64,000 nt of DNA, from positions 124,001-188,000 of the forward strand of contig OY744469.1 in assembly GCA_963556145.1 (NCBI GenBank), written 5' to 3'. The stretch comes from Hygrocybe punicea (taxonomy: Eukaryota; Basidiomycota; Agaricomycetes; Agaricales; Hygrophoraceae). Position 1 is the first letter of the stretch. Each line of letters opens with the position of its first letter. Below, one piece after another: positions 10,761 to 22,229 of this stretch. Made by a program: the position numbers and the translations under genes. The notes beneath the pieces were generated by a model. That model was not told the DNA's origin, searched no databases, and saw nothing but the letters and a program-made list of their open reading frames with translations.

Positions 10761-11001
10761 GTGAATGTACAGGGATCACATGAACTATCTAAAAAGAACC
10801 CAATCGTCTGTCGTTACTGCTGAAACAATTTCCTGCTATAAATATAAAAGAGAACTGTCTTCCTCTGTCTCCAGCAATTCTTCCAGCTCCCAAATTTTCT
10901 GGAGAGTGTCTACCCTCAGCTGCAATTTGGAGATCTGCAGTTTCAGTTGACGTTCCTGGCCTCATTCCTTCCCATTGATATCTGTATCCACGGAGTATAG
11001 G

Positions 11002-14000
11002 TCATTGATGTTCAAAACCTGACATTTCGTGAAAAAGCTTTGCCATGAAGGCACGAGGGCGTGGTTCCAAGGTATCAGTTAGCCAACCCTCAGTCACACC
11101 ATTGAATGGTGACATTATCTTCCCTGTTTTGAACCACCAGAAGTTGAGCAGCGCATCATCCTCCAAGCACCCACAGTGTAATATCCCCGGTGGCATGATT
11201 ATTGGTGGATTTCCCTGACTGGCGATCTTTCTGATATATGCGACACCAGTAACCTGGAACTTTGGTTCTTTTTCTTCGGGGTTCTCCACGGTGTTGCCGT
11301 ATTTCAAGGCCACTGATTCATCAGAGACCCATTGCCCCTTGTTGAGCCTATGATGGTATAAGCAAATGATGTTTCCTCTGTTTGTCGTAAGACAATGGAT
11401 AGCCAGGGCTCGGCTGCTCGTCGCAGCTTGAGGGCAAAATGTGTCATTAGAATGTATGTGTTTATGCAGGTCAAAAGGTAATGCAGCCTTTTGATCCTCA
11501 GGATGGGCAAGAAATTTGACAATGGCCTTTTCCGCTTTTCCTAGCATGAGATGAGCACAGTGTCATAGATATAAGGTGGCACACACCCTTGTATTTGTGG
11601 TCGTCAGTTTTATCATACTTGTTGTCTGTGGATGCTCCCACTGTTGATCCAGCACCCTCTGCCAATGTGCCAGGTGCTTCACCACTATTTAATTCTCCTT
11701 GAGTGCTGGTAGCACATTTTCGTTTCTTGGCAGTGGCCTTATCTGCCTGCTCAGTGCTAGTTATATGGCTACCATCAATGGCAGATAGAGATACAGTTGG
11801 TGGGATAACTGGTGGATAGGTCCATGGGCCATACTTGGATGGAGGGGGAGGCAAAGTCGGCAAATGATCAGTCCACCTGCCATTGTCGTTGGTTGGGGCC
11901 AATGGCATCAGGACATCATCTGGGAAAGTCCACACACCACCACCGTTGGTTTGGGAATTCATTTGAACCATCCAACTTCCATCATTTGGGATCAAGGCCA
12001 CCATTGAGTCTACCCATCCACCATCATTTGCAGGCAGGTTGGAGGTCGAGGCATGTGGAAAGGTCCATGGGCCGACCTTGGCAGTCAGAGCACAATTGGC
12101 CAAGATATGAATGGGAATGGCAGGTATCACTGCTGAGGCGTTAACCAGGCCCAAACTTTCATCATCATCAACAGCTGTAGGGAACATCACTGTAGTCACC
12201 ATGCAAGCAGAAGTTGTTGCCAATGGCATGTTGGACCTCTCCCTCTCACTAGAAGTGGACCTCTCAGACCTCTCTCCATCGCAGGCAGTGGACCTCTTTC
12301 TATCACCAGCAGTGGACCTCTCTCCATTGCTGGCAGTGGACCTCTCTCTATTGCTGGCAGTGGACCTCTCTCTCATCAGGAAAACGTGGAGACACAGGGA
12401 TTTCCAGACAGATCTTATCAACAGATAGCTGACTGATATCATGTGATATAGTGATATATAAGCTTATCACAATTTAGAACTCTGATAACAATATTGTCAT
12501 ACTATTCCTGTAGCTATCACATTGATATTTTAAGATCAAGTCATGTAATTCTGATAACAATATTGTCACACTATTCCTGTAGCTATCACATTGATATTTT
12601 AAGATCATGTCATGTAATTCTGATAACAATATTGTCACACTATTCCTGTAGCTATCACATTGATATTTTAAGATCATGTCATGTAATTCTGATAACAATA
12701 TTGTCACACTATTCCTGTAGCTATCACGTTGATATTCTAAGATCATGTCATGTAATTCTGATGTTAAGATGGTGAATTCTTCTCAGAGGTATTGCAAGAC
12801 TGGAATCATTTTGTATGTGGTGATATATTAAAATCTATGCATGGTCACACTGTTAAGATTTGGCATTCCATTGGCAAGTAACTATCTTTCTTGTACCTGG
12901 AGTCTGTATAAATATGTACACATATGTTGGCACTATTTGGCTGCACACCTGTGGGTTGAACAAAATACAAAATCTTGTTCATGTCTCAAATTTTCATCCT
13001 TATACTTATATTGAGCATTCAAATTGGACAATAAGACAATAAGTGAGATAAGATAAACTTCCAAGACCTTGAGATAAGATTAGATAAAATTAATTCTAAG
13101 ACCTTGAGATAAATTCCAAGAAGATTTAACATGAGACCATTATATAAGATAAGTGAATGAGAAAGACAATGGTTAAAAGGCAGAATTTTTTCCCCTCCTA
13201 TTACTCAATAACAGATATTCTAATATCATTGGTTACCAATGAATACCAGAATTAGTGGTCAAGACATTGTTGGCAACTGATGCTACATTGACATCAATAT
13301 GCTTGATGTGATGTATTTTCATCTAGGTAACCATAAATTATCTGAGTTGACCTGGCTGTCATCATAGTGATACTGGATGTTACTTATGATGTATCAGATC
13401 AGGTCTTATAAGACTTTCTCATTTCATGTTCAATTTCCTGATGCTGTCACCAGAAGTCGACATCTCATCACAACCGGAAGTGGACCTCTCTCTGTCACCG
13501 GAAGTGGACATCTCATCACCACCGGAAGTGGACATCTCGCTGTCATTAGAAGTGAACATCTTGGTGTCTGTGGAAGTGGCCCTCTTGCCATAGTTGGAAC
13601 GCTCCCCCACGATCACCGGTGTGGTAGTATTGAATGAAGATGTGTTATTGGAAATTGGGGCTGCTTGGCTTTCAGGGACAGTTATGCTGGTGGAAGGTCT
13701 GCTTGCATTGGTGGTTGGAGTGATAGCCACTGTGGTAGTTGTAGGGGCAAGGCAGCCACTTTCATTGGTGGGCGGCAAGGCATCCACAAGATGGTTGGAA
13801 GATCTGTTGTCATTCACAGGTGGACTGGGTTGGATGAGTTGTAAGCTCAGGAGATGTGATTCCGCAGTTTGTAACATGATTTCAGCCTCCTTCCTCGCTT
13901 TTGACACCAAGTCAAACTCCTTTTTTGCAGATTTCAGTGCGCCTAACAATTTTCAGCACCCAGACAATTGCAAGACACAGAGGAACCTACCTATACCACC

Positions 14001-14281
14001 ACCTCCTGTTCTTGCCTTGTTTTTTTTCTGGATGGTGGCATAAATCTCCTTCGCCTCTTTGCATAACTGACGTTGAGCAGTGACTTTGTCCTTTAAGACT
14101 GTGACATCATTGTTTGCTTGGAGGATATCTGTATATGGTCAGTTTTTAGGATATGTATCACAGCATATTTATTTGCTAACCTTCCGGTGATGACATGACA
14201 GGGAGCACGAAATACTGGGCAGTATGTTTTGGTGAAAACAAAAATCTGTAACTTACTCAGAAGATCCGAAGGGCCTCCCAT
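11002..14281 (-). CDS. Hypothetical coiled-coil, Ser/Thr-rich protein with repeated low-complexity segments
   Basis: Exons read right to left: 14281-14257 (starting MGGPSDLL), 14128 to about 13995, about 13950-13440, about 12400-11590 and about 11550-11002. Early exons form a coiled coil (VLKDKVTAQRQLCKEAK, then ALKSAKKEFDLVSKARK). The middle is Ser/Thr-rich with short tandem peptides of STSGD/ERSTAS type, split between 13440-13570 and 12240-12380. The following part has three spaced WTFP/WTYP motifs. The last part is globular with His/Cys residues. A leucine-zipper-like frame near 10860-10950 may be an extra 3' exon. No known family was recognised. The gene diverges from the MYND gene, with 32 bp between the two start codons. 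Confidence 0.5.
12374..13443. mobile_element. Possible inserted element bounded by CATCAGGAAA / TTTCCTGATG
   Basis: A 10-bp inverted pair, CATCAGGAAA at 12374-12383 and TTTCCTGATG at 13434-13443, brackets ~1.07 kb of AT-rich DNA. It sits exactly between two halves of the Ser/Thr low-complexity coding repeat of the surrounding minus-strand gene. It includes the 69-bp tandem array. No target duplication was clear, so it may equally be a long intron. The terminal motif resembles those at 33971 and 49817. Confidence 0.35.
12478..12762. repeat. 69-bp tandem repeat, four copies plus a partial
   Basis: Units starting at 12478, 12547, 12616, 12685 and 12754 share AATTCTGATAACAATATTGT, CTATTCCTGTAGCTATCAC and TTGATATTTTAAGATCA. 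Only a few positions differ between copies. Because 69 is a multiple of three, open frames persist through it on both strands, but these are artefacts. Confidence 0.92.
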
Positions 14282-14313
14282 GATGCTTGGACAGTTTGGA
14301 TATACTGTCGGCT

Positions 14314-15171
14314 ATGGTATCCATCAGCAGAATGTTTGGTGCTATTGTTGTGCCACTGAGACGTAAACCATTGGCGGCACATGTCAAACCTCTATCACCA
14401 GATCACAGTTCTATTGGTAATGAAATGCTATGCTACTTGCACGAGGACATGGTAAGTCTAACCATCTGTGCACAACTTATCTTAAGTTCCTGCCCACAGA
14501 CAGATCATATCAGTGCACGACTATGTGGAGGTTGTGGTATTCGCATGGCTCGATTGACCAGGAAAGTTTGTGGTAAATGTTGGATCGCACCATACTGTGT
14601 ATGTTGGTTTTCACTGCGCCTCCTCTCAAACTGACAAAACATCATTGATCAGAGTCACGAGTGCCAAAAAGTGGATTGGGCTACACATTGTGCAATTTGT
14701 GGATCACTCAGTGGCTTAAGGTCTCGGGATTTTGGTTCGGTGTACTACTGTGCACTCACAACCATGGCGACCATTGGACTAGGTGCAGATGCCATTCAAC
14801 GACTTCCAGATCCGTCAGCTACTTGGGCAAAGCATGTTCAAGGAAAGGGTTACCGTGTTGATGTCCGACTCGCCAGAGTTGGTACAGAACCACCCTACAG
14901 AACTCTCGACTTAATTGCCTTGGGTCCAATCGAGTTAGCGACTCTAGAACAATTGCCACCTGATATAGTTGATGCCGTTGCAACCCAGATACGAAACAAG
15001 GAGGGGGGAGGGGATGTCATCCCCGTGGTTCTACTCACCTCAGATGCATGTGGTAACCTGGTTGATCTTACGACCATCCTGTACTCGTTCAATATCATGG
15101 AGCAATTACCCAACACCACTGTCCAAGATATGGAACTTGCACTTCGTTCCTATATCTGCAAGGCGATGTGA
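14314..15171 (+). CDS. MYND-type zinc-finger protein
   Basis: Three exons (14314-14451, 14500-14598, 14653-15171) separated by GT-AG introns of 48 and 54 nt give 251 residues, all in phase 0. The zinc finger spans the second junction: C-x2-C-x11-C-x2-C-x4-Y-C-x3-C-Q-x3-W-x2-H-x3-C, running from CGGC to HCAIC, and is a complete MYND signature. MYND fingers mediate protein-protein interactions. The ~150-residue C-terminal region is not recognised and may be a fungal-specific fold. The frame is intact. The start was chosen as the first in-frame ATG; a second ATG lies 18 nt downstream. It shares a very short divergent promoter region with the coiled-coil gene at 14281. Confidence 0.82.
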
Positions 15172-15234
15172 TGTAGTAGTAGTTTTTTCTAATGTTCGAA
15201 AATTATAATCACAGTTGGAATGGTTACTTGCACA

Positions 15235-16064
15235 GCATGGGAACTCAACATGGAAATAACCGAATTGCCTGATTGGGTTAACTTAGCATTTATGGAACAA
15301 GTCTCAGCAATGTTCTTGACATTGTTGCAAGCACCACAATTAATATTAGACCAATGCAACACTGCAGATACCTGCAAATGAGTCCTTTGAAAAAGCCCAT
15401 TATTTTTAGGATTTTATGTCTTTGTACTTTGGAAGATATTTGTGTTATGTTCACATCCTCTGCCAAAAAAATGGACCCTTAACTGTGAATACTGTCAGTT
15501 CCCCATCAATAAAGCCCAGAAAAATCTGAAAATATGTCCGAGGACAGTCTTGATATATTATAACCTATGGCCAATGTGTGCCTTACAACCAAGGAGGTGG
15601 GAGGATGAAGAATAGCAATGAAAGTTGTAGGATCATAATTTGAAACACTTTTCGTGGTCAGTGTACCTACCAACATATCTGTATGAATATTCATCCTCTC
15701 ACCTTCTTGGTTGTAAGGCACACATTGGCCATAGGTTATAATATATCAAGACTGTCCTCGGACATATTTTCAGATTTTTCTGGGCTTTATTGATGGGGAA
15801 CTGACAGTATTCACAGTTAAGGGTCCATTTTTTTGGCAGAGGATGTGAACATAACACAAATATCTTCCAAAGTACAAAGACATAAAATCCTAAAAATAAT
15901 GGGCTTTTTCAAAGGACTCATTTGCAGGTATCTGCAGTGTTGCATTGGTCTAATATTAATTGTGGTGCTTGCAACAATGTCAAGAACATTGCTGAGACTT
16001 GTTCCATAAATGCTAAGTTAACCCAATCAGGCAATTCGGTTATTTCCATGTTGAGTTCCCATGC
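15235..16064. repeat. Near-perfect palindrome, 375-bp arms, 80-bp spacer
   Basis: 15235-15609 and 15690-16064 are reverse complements with only a few mismatches, seen mainly near the inner ends. One consequence is identical 48-residue translations on opposite strands. No transposase gene and no clear target duplication were found. It may be a foldback element or a MITE-like insertion. A transcript crossing it would form a long hairpin RNA. Confidence 0.9.
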
Positions 16065-16745
16065 CAACAAACAACCTTCATTCGATAGGTCACAAAATCT
16101 TGTATTATGGAGGATGTTTATGAGATACACAATACTACAAATGCGAAGAAGATGCCACCGCAATCATTGACTGTAGATGTGCAATAAAAGAGTCCTTGAC
16201 CACAGCAGATGCACGCTCTTCCATAAGGGCAAGTCATGACTTTTCGGCTTCTGCAGTCATGCCTGCTAACTGTGCCTGAGTTGTTGCCAAATTTAGTGCC
16301 AGCATCTTCGCATCTTGATGTTGAAAAGCTACAAGGGCAACGGTTGTCCTGCTAGCGAGATTCCTGACGTTCAGTACTTGATGATGACCCATAGTCGGAT
16401 ATTCAGAAGCCGAGCGCACCTGGCTCTGTATCGTTGGTCTTTCGTTAGCGTGTTTGATGTGGTGGACATCGTGGATCACCGCGAGTCCACGATGCGGCTG
16501 GATAGATTTCGCTGTTATACGACCCAGTGATGTTGAGTAGTGTAGATAGGTCATTAAAGCTTCAACACTCACTGTGTATTCAATGCGCGTGTAATCCTGA
16601 CGCCTTCAGAGAAGCGAGAGGATATGTGGTACGAGATGAGATATATTCCCGCGCCGGATTCAAGTTCGTGCTTGGCTGACTCATACATTCAAGTCCGAGT
16701 CACTATCACCAATCATCGATTAATCATCGATACTGGTCAGCATTG
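16065..16745. other. Spacer between palindrome and KDZ gene
   Basis: A minus-strand frame (16572-16234) has plausible helical composition, with alanine-rich sequence near its end, and might be a relic exon, but no family or splice pattern supports it. The sequence just before 16746 (repeats of ATCGATTAATCATCGAT type) is probably the 5' non-coding end of the KDZ gene. Confidence 0.35.
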
Positions 16746-19700
16746 ATGGGTCGTAAACGCAAGAATCCTGACGCACCGGTCGTACGCATCAACCGCCCCC
16801 GCCACCAGCTCCCTCCTCGTAATCGTACTGTCTCGGTTCATACCACAGCTGCAGGACGTCTTGGGCAATCGACCTCTTTCGTGCCTAGCGCTGACACCCT
16901 CCCGCCGCCAGAAAACACAAGTAATCCTTCAGCGGCGGAAATCAACCTAACCACAACAGACTTTGTCGACTATGGACCCGAGGCCGGTGCTGAAGATGAC
17001 GATGGAGATAGCAGAGATGACGATGGAGATGACGATGGAGATAGTGAATCCGAGATAGACGAGAAGAGCCTGGCAGACTCACCTCTGCAGGAATGGGCCC
17101 GAGTTCATCGCGACTCCTACTTGGACGAAATGCTCCTGCACGAGGGAAGAGCTGGAGTTGTTTCATGTGGCGAAAAATGTGGGAGGGAAGGTATCTACAA
17201 GTGTAAGGATTGCTTTGGGTTTCAGCTGGTCTGCCGTGAGTGTTTCGCCGAAAGACATTCGCACTCACCTCTACACCGTGTCCTGGTAAGACCTTGCTGT
17301 CTCACCTGCAATACTTGATGTCTGACGGATCATACAGCATTGGACTGGCGATCACTTTGAAGACGCCCGGCTAAAGTCTCTCGGCATCAAGATGCACCTT
17401 GGCCACCAGGGCGATCCTTGTCCGATCTCTGGCGATGTAGTTGAAAATTTCACTGTGGTTGCGATCAACGGCGTCCATAGCATTGACGTCCAATTCTGTG
17501 GTTGCTATGGAACTGCAGGAGGCTCACACAGTCGCATCCAATTGCTCCGCGCTGGCCTGCTCCCCCCAACTCATACGCGTCCGATGAGCGCTTTTACCTT
17601 CGATGTCCTTGATTCCTTTCACCTCTTGACGTTGCAGGGTAAAACGTCGGCTTACGACTACTATCTCTCGCTGGCCCACAAAACTGACAACACTGGCCTC
17701 CTTGACACGAAGGTATGTGCCAGCTCCACTTCATTTTTCATTTTTCCCTGACCTTTCGACACGTAGGACCGCTATGAACAATTTCTGACCGCCATTCGGA
17801 TTTGGCGTCACCTCAAAATGCTCAAGCGTGCAGGGCGTGCTCATGATCCTCTCGGTGTGGCTGCTATGAAGCCAGGTGATTGTTCTGTCGAATGTCCAGC
17901 ATGCCCACATCCTGGTCGAAATCTCCCAAATGGCTGGGAGAAGGCTCTGCCTGGGATCCGGTGAGTTAAGCATTTCATTCATGCTTCACCTGGCTAACTC
18001 GTTGCAAGGTGGCTATATTGCCTTATCCTCACATTGGACGCCAATTTTCGCCTAAAATTGAAGGATAAACGAGTCAAGAATGATCCTTCGCTCGGTGATG
18101 GATGGGGTCACTGGGTGGGAGAAAAGTCTTACAAAGAATATATCAAGAAGTATGGGTATCAGGCTGAGGTTTGTTTCATCTTATGTATGGTAATAAAAAT
18201 ATAACCTGGCAAGACCATAACAGCCGAATCTTTGCGAATCTGACTTGCATGCAGTTGACCATGCAAATACCAAATTTTCGAAGGGCTACAAGGCGACTGG
18301 TGTTGGTGGGGCGATTTGTGCACGTCACTGTTTGGTTCGAAAAAATGGATTGGGTGATTTACAGAAAGGAGAACGGTGGGTGATGTTTCTGCTTGCTGAT
18401 CATCAACTGATGGAATTATAGGTATGCTAACATGGACTTCATTGCGTGGTCATCCCTAGTGGGGGTTATGGTGTTGTTACTTTCATTTTCCTATGATATT
18501 GCCTGCCAATGGTCCCGAAACCTCAAGAGACGTGTTGGGCAGCTCCCATCATGGATGCAGCCTCCACCAGCCTTGGTTGAGAGTCTCAAGTTTGTGATAC
18601 CGAAATTTCACATCTACGGCCATGGATTGAAATGTCAGATACATTTCTCTTTGAACTTCCTTCGCTATTCTGCACGGACCAATGGAGAGGAGCCAGAGAA
18701 GTGGTGGGCACATATCAATCCTGTCAGCATGAGTACGAAAGAGATGGGGGGAGGTGCTCGGCATGATACTATTGATGACCATGCAGCTGCGTGGAATTGG
18801 AGAAAGATCACAAACTTGGGTATGATAACAGAGATGATTTTCAATTGGATGCTAATTGCTATGTATTTATTATAGGAAAGTCACTCTTGGTGCAGCTTCA
18901 GCAGTCATTCAAGATGAAGATCAAAAAGATGGCTGCCCATGCTCGCTTTACAGCTGGGTTTGACCCTGAAGTGGTTGAAAGATGGTCTGCTATGGTAGAT
19001 GCTTGGGATTTGGATCCCCAAAAACCCAATCCCTATGAAGAGGTTGGAAAAGGTGTGCCATCTGTGTGAGTTGGGAAATAATATACTTATTAATTGGTTC
19101 AGCTTCAACTCTTGCTCAAGTGAGGCTTGAGCTGGCAGGGGAGGAGTTTGTTACGGATCGCTTCTGCAGCGGGCTCCGGCAACAATCAACTTAACAGGGG
19201 ATCGGCTTCCAGAGGGGAGAACAGCAGCTTTCATTGTTGCTTACAGCTAAGACAACACTGCTAACAGGGGGGGTCAAGGTCTAGTGTCATTGCGAGCCGT
19301 GGGGGTTACCCAAAACAAGATGAGTCTGCCCCAAGAACCAGACTAAACGTAAAGAAAGGAAAAGAAGAAAAAGTCCGAACCAACAACAAGAACAGTATAT
19401 ATAGTGACTGGTCTTGAGGGGAGGTAAATAGAAATACAACCATGAAGCCACAACATGTCCAACTCTACCATGTGTTCACCATGAGGCGTACATGAGGCGT
19501 CCTCATGTCGATGTTCTCGCGATCCAACTGGAGGCCCGGGTGTCGTTGAGGATAGAAGAGGTCCGGATGACTCGGATGATTTGTCATCGGATCATGTGAC
19601 ATGCAGAATTGCCAATTCGGGGTCTACACTTGCTGTAACGGGCAAGTGTGCAGTTTGGCAAGTGCATTGCACGGTCGGGTCGAAGATGGGTATCGTCCAG

Positions 19701-22052
19701 TGTGGGGTTGGTGAAGAGAGTGTCTTGAGGTAGCGTGGATATAGTGGCAAGGTTGGTATGAAAGAAAATGAAGGAATGTATAGAGGAAAAAACCAACTAG
19801 GACAGTGGGCTAGTCGAGGTCAGACATGTGAACAGCATAAGCTGTACCGGATGACGATGTCTGTGTCAATGACGTATCGAGGGGCGGTGTCTTGTCCTGT
19901 GTGTGGAACAATGTGGTCCACCTGATGTCGGTATTTGTCCAAGAAAGGGTATCATTGTAAACGAGTGTGGGAGGTATCAAGATTATAGATGGAAAAGGAT
20001 AAATGAACGTGGGTCCAGGTTTCGAGTCATGGCATGAGTGACAAGCTGTGGGAACAAGTCGTCGGGTACTGCATTGAAGCGGTGTCGTGCGAACAATATA
20101 CGATAGGGGTTGGTTCACTGTTTGGGAAGTCGTATGGTCTGTGGTCGAAGTCCAAAAGAGTATGCTCCGGCGATGGTCGGATTAGAGAGAACAGTGAAAT
20201 GTCTTGTGATTGGGGATTGTTCAGAGTTCGCATGCAGGTGAGGAATGTCGTCGGATCGTCAGGGAGGATAATGGTGGGCACAGGGTACGAATATGGAAAC
20301 CAAATATCCGGGAATGGCAATTGTCAATTATGTGTCGATATATTGTCGAGGTGGAAGTCAGAAGTATCAATGGCGGAAGGGTTTCGGTGCCGATGCCAAA
20401 GATAGATCATAACAAGGTAGAAACCGATCAGGAAGGTGATGGCAATGCTGCCAATAACAATTACGGTAATGAGCTGTGTCGGGAGTACAGCCATTGTGAT
20501 CAGTTTGTCGTGGGATAGCGTAAACAAGATATCGAAGGGAAAAGACAATGTCGGTGACGTCCATCGGCAAGGAGACTATTCGGGTACAACAAGGTCACGT
20601 GGGAGATGTCCATGGTCGGTCTGGATTGTTCTAGAAGAAGGGGCAAAAAGAGAACAAGAATAAGAAAATACAAGGATGTCCAAATGAAGAAACAATGACG
20701 TTGAAAGGAAGACAAAGGACAAAAAGAAATGAAAAAGGAAGGTGTGCAATGCAGAATCGTCATGGTGGGTAACGGAATGGGCATCGGGGTTGGAAGCGGA
20801 GTTGGAAACGTAACAGAGTTGGAGAAAGCCAAAAAAGGATTGGCTCCAATTCATGATGTTTCACCCAACATGTTTTTGCAGACTGGCTTAGAGCTTGAAG
20901 AACAGCAGTAAGTGGCTTGATTTATTGTATACTGGATAAAAAATTAATGATGTGTTTGAGACGTCTGCTTAAACAGCAACTACGTTCAAAGGCAACATTG
21001 TTACAGGTTGCTGAGTTTTAGGAGAAACGAACCACTCTGCAACGGCGAATAACAACTTGGCAGGAGATTCAGTCAATCTACATGCCAGGGGTGGTGGAGC
21101 TGAGAGGTAGGCAGAAAGTGGCTGAGGGTGAGGTTTCACATCCTGAAGGCATCCCACTTCTCTTGCCTTCTGGATTTCCTGCAGGTCATATTCTCTCAGC
21201 AAATTTGGTTGAGATGGAGAAATGGTTACGCCTTGCACAGGCAGATGATGCTCTAGTGGAGCTTCGGCGACTGTTACGTGTCACGCTTGGACTCTGGGAC
21301 TACAAATTTAGTCAACTTGGACCAAGTCAGTGTGCCAACACTAGGGCCCGATCAATAATTGCAAGGTTCAAAGAAAAGATTGGACGGTGTGTTGAGCGAT
21401 ATCGATCTGCATGGACTGCTCTGGGAAGACTAGATCCAACTGGATCATGGTCAGAGAGATTGCTTGAACTAAAGGCAGAGCATGTGAAAGGTCCTGGGCG
21501 AGGCAAGGATGATGAAAGTGAGGGGAGAAGGGAAGTGTCCTGGATTTGGATGGTAAAGTCAGATTCCAAGAACATGAACACAGCTGCCAGTGGGGAGGAG
21601 GTGGGGGATAGTAAGTCATCAGTCTTAATATACATATAACTATCTGACATGTAACAGGTTTGCTGGTTGAGTGGTCAAAATCAGGTGCTCGGGCTGCCCG
21701 TTGGTCTGAGGACATCACTTTGTTGCTTGAGGAGATGCGCCACGTGCTGTGGTTTTTGAAATGGAAAAGAAAGTGGTGGATGGATCAGGGAAGATTGCGA
21801 CACAATGCAAGAGAAGATGTGAGGGAGGGTTTGGTGGCATACTCCTGCAAACAAGCAGCCATTCTGGACTCTATGGCTAGACGGTTTGCTGATAATTGGT
21901 ATCCGTTTTTGTCATCACATGGGATGGCTACTGAATGGCCTGAGGAATATCTGGAGGGGAGATTGTGCAATTCTGAGAGGATAATCAGGCAGGAGATTGA
22001 AGAAGAGGATGATGATGCTGTATCAGAGATGGAAGATGATATGTTTGATTAG
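16746..22052 (+). pseudogene. KDZ (Kyakuja-Dileera-Zisupton) transposase with CxC2 cysteine cluster, interrupted
   Basis: The multi-exon gene starts MGRKRK at 16746 with a basic N-terminus and an acidic Asp/Glu run. A cysteine cluster follows (CGEKCGREGIYKCKDC, then CRECF...H), the CxC2 domain tied to KDZ transposases. The catalytic region includes LTLDANFRLK near 18030, FSYDIACQW near 18495 and the ARHDTIDDH...WNWRK block near 18770. At 19149 a solo LTR splits an exon; coding resumes at 20821 and runs through HDVSPNMF and GLELEEQQ to the acidic C-terminus ending at 22052. Removing the LTR and one GAGTT copy restores the frame. A further TAG near 21021 breaks the frame, so the copy is inactive. 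Terminal repeats of the parent transposon were not identified. Confidence 0.85.
19149..20815. mobile_element. Solo LTR, 1,667 bp, TSD GAGTT
   Basis: Begins TGTTACGG and ends CGTAACA, an inverted terminus of the TG...CA type. It is flanked by the direct repeat GAGTT at 19144-19148 and 20816-20820. It carries no pol or gag. It splits a KDZ transposase exon, and its deletion with one duplication rejoins the reading frame. Its first ~400 bp match 5845-6246. The parent family (probably Gypsy, from LTR length and termini) is not represented by an internal region in this window. Confidence 0.9.
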
Positions 22053-22229
22053 TAGTTAGGAGCTGGAAGTTAGTAATGCATAGCACTGCTGTATGTCCAC
22101 AGTCCAAGGAAGGAAATGATCACTGAACTGAAGGAAATGATGACTATGAGTGCCATGATTGTGTGTTGAGATTCAAAGGCAGGAAATGATCACTGAAATG
22201 GAGAAAGTATTGATTGGAAGTGTGTTTCC

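Noticed and set aside
12478..12762. CRISPR array
   Set aside because: Contiguous tandem units without unique spacers, in a eukaryotic genome.
12474..12775. ~90-codon repetitive frames on both strands
   Set aside because: A 69-bp repeat (multiple of three) keeps any frame open; no coding evidence.
15189..16170. Two identical 48-residue peptides on opposite strands
   Set aside because: Result of the palindrome arms, not duplicated genes.
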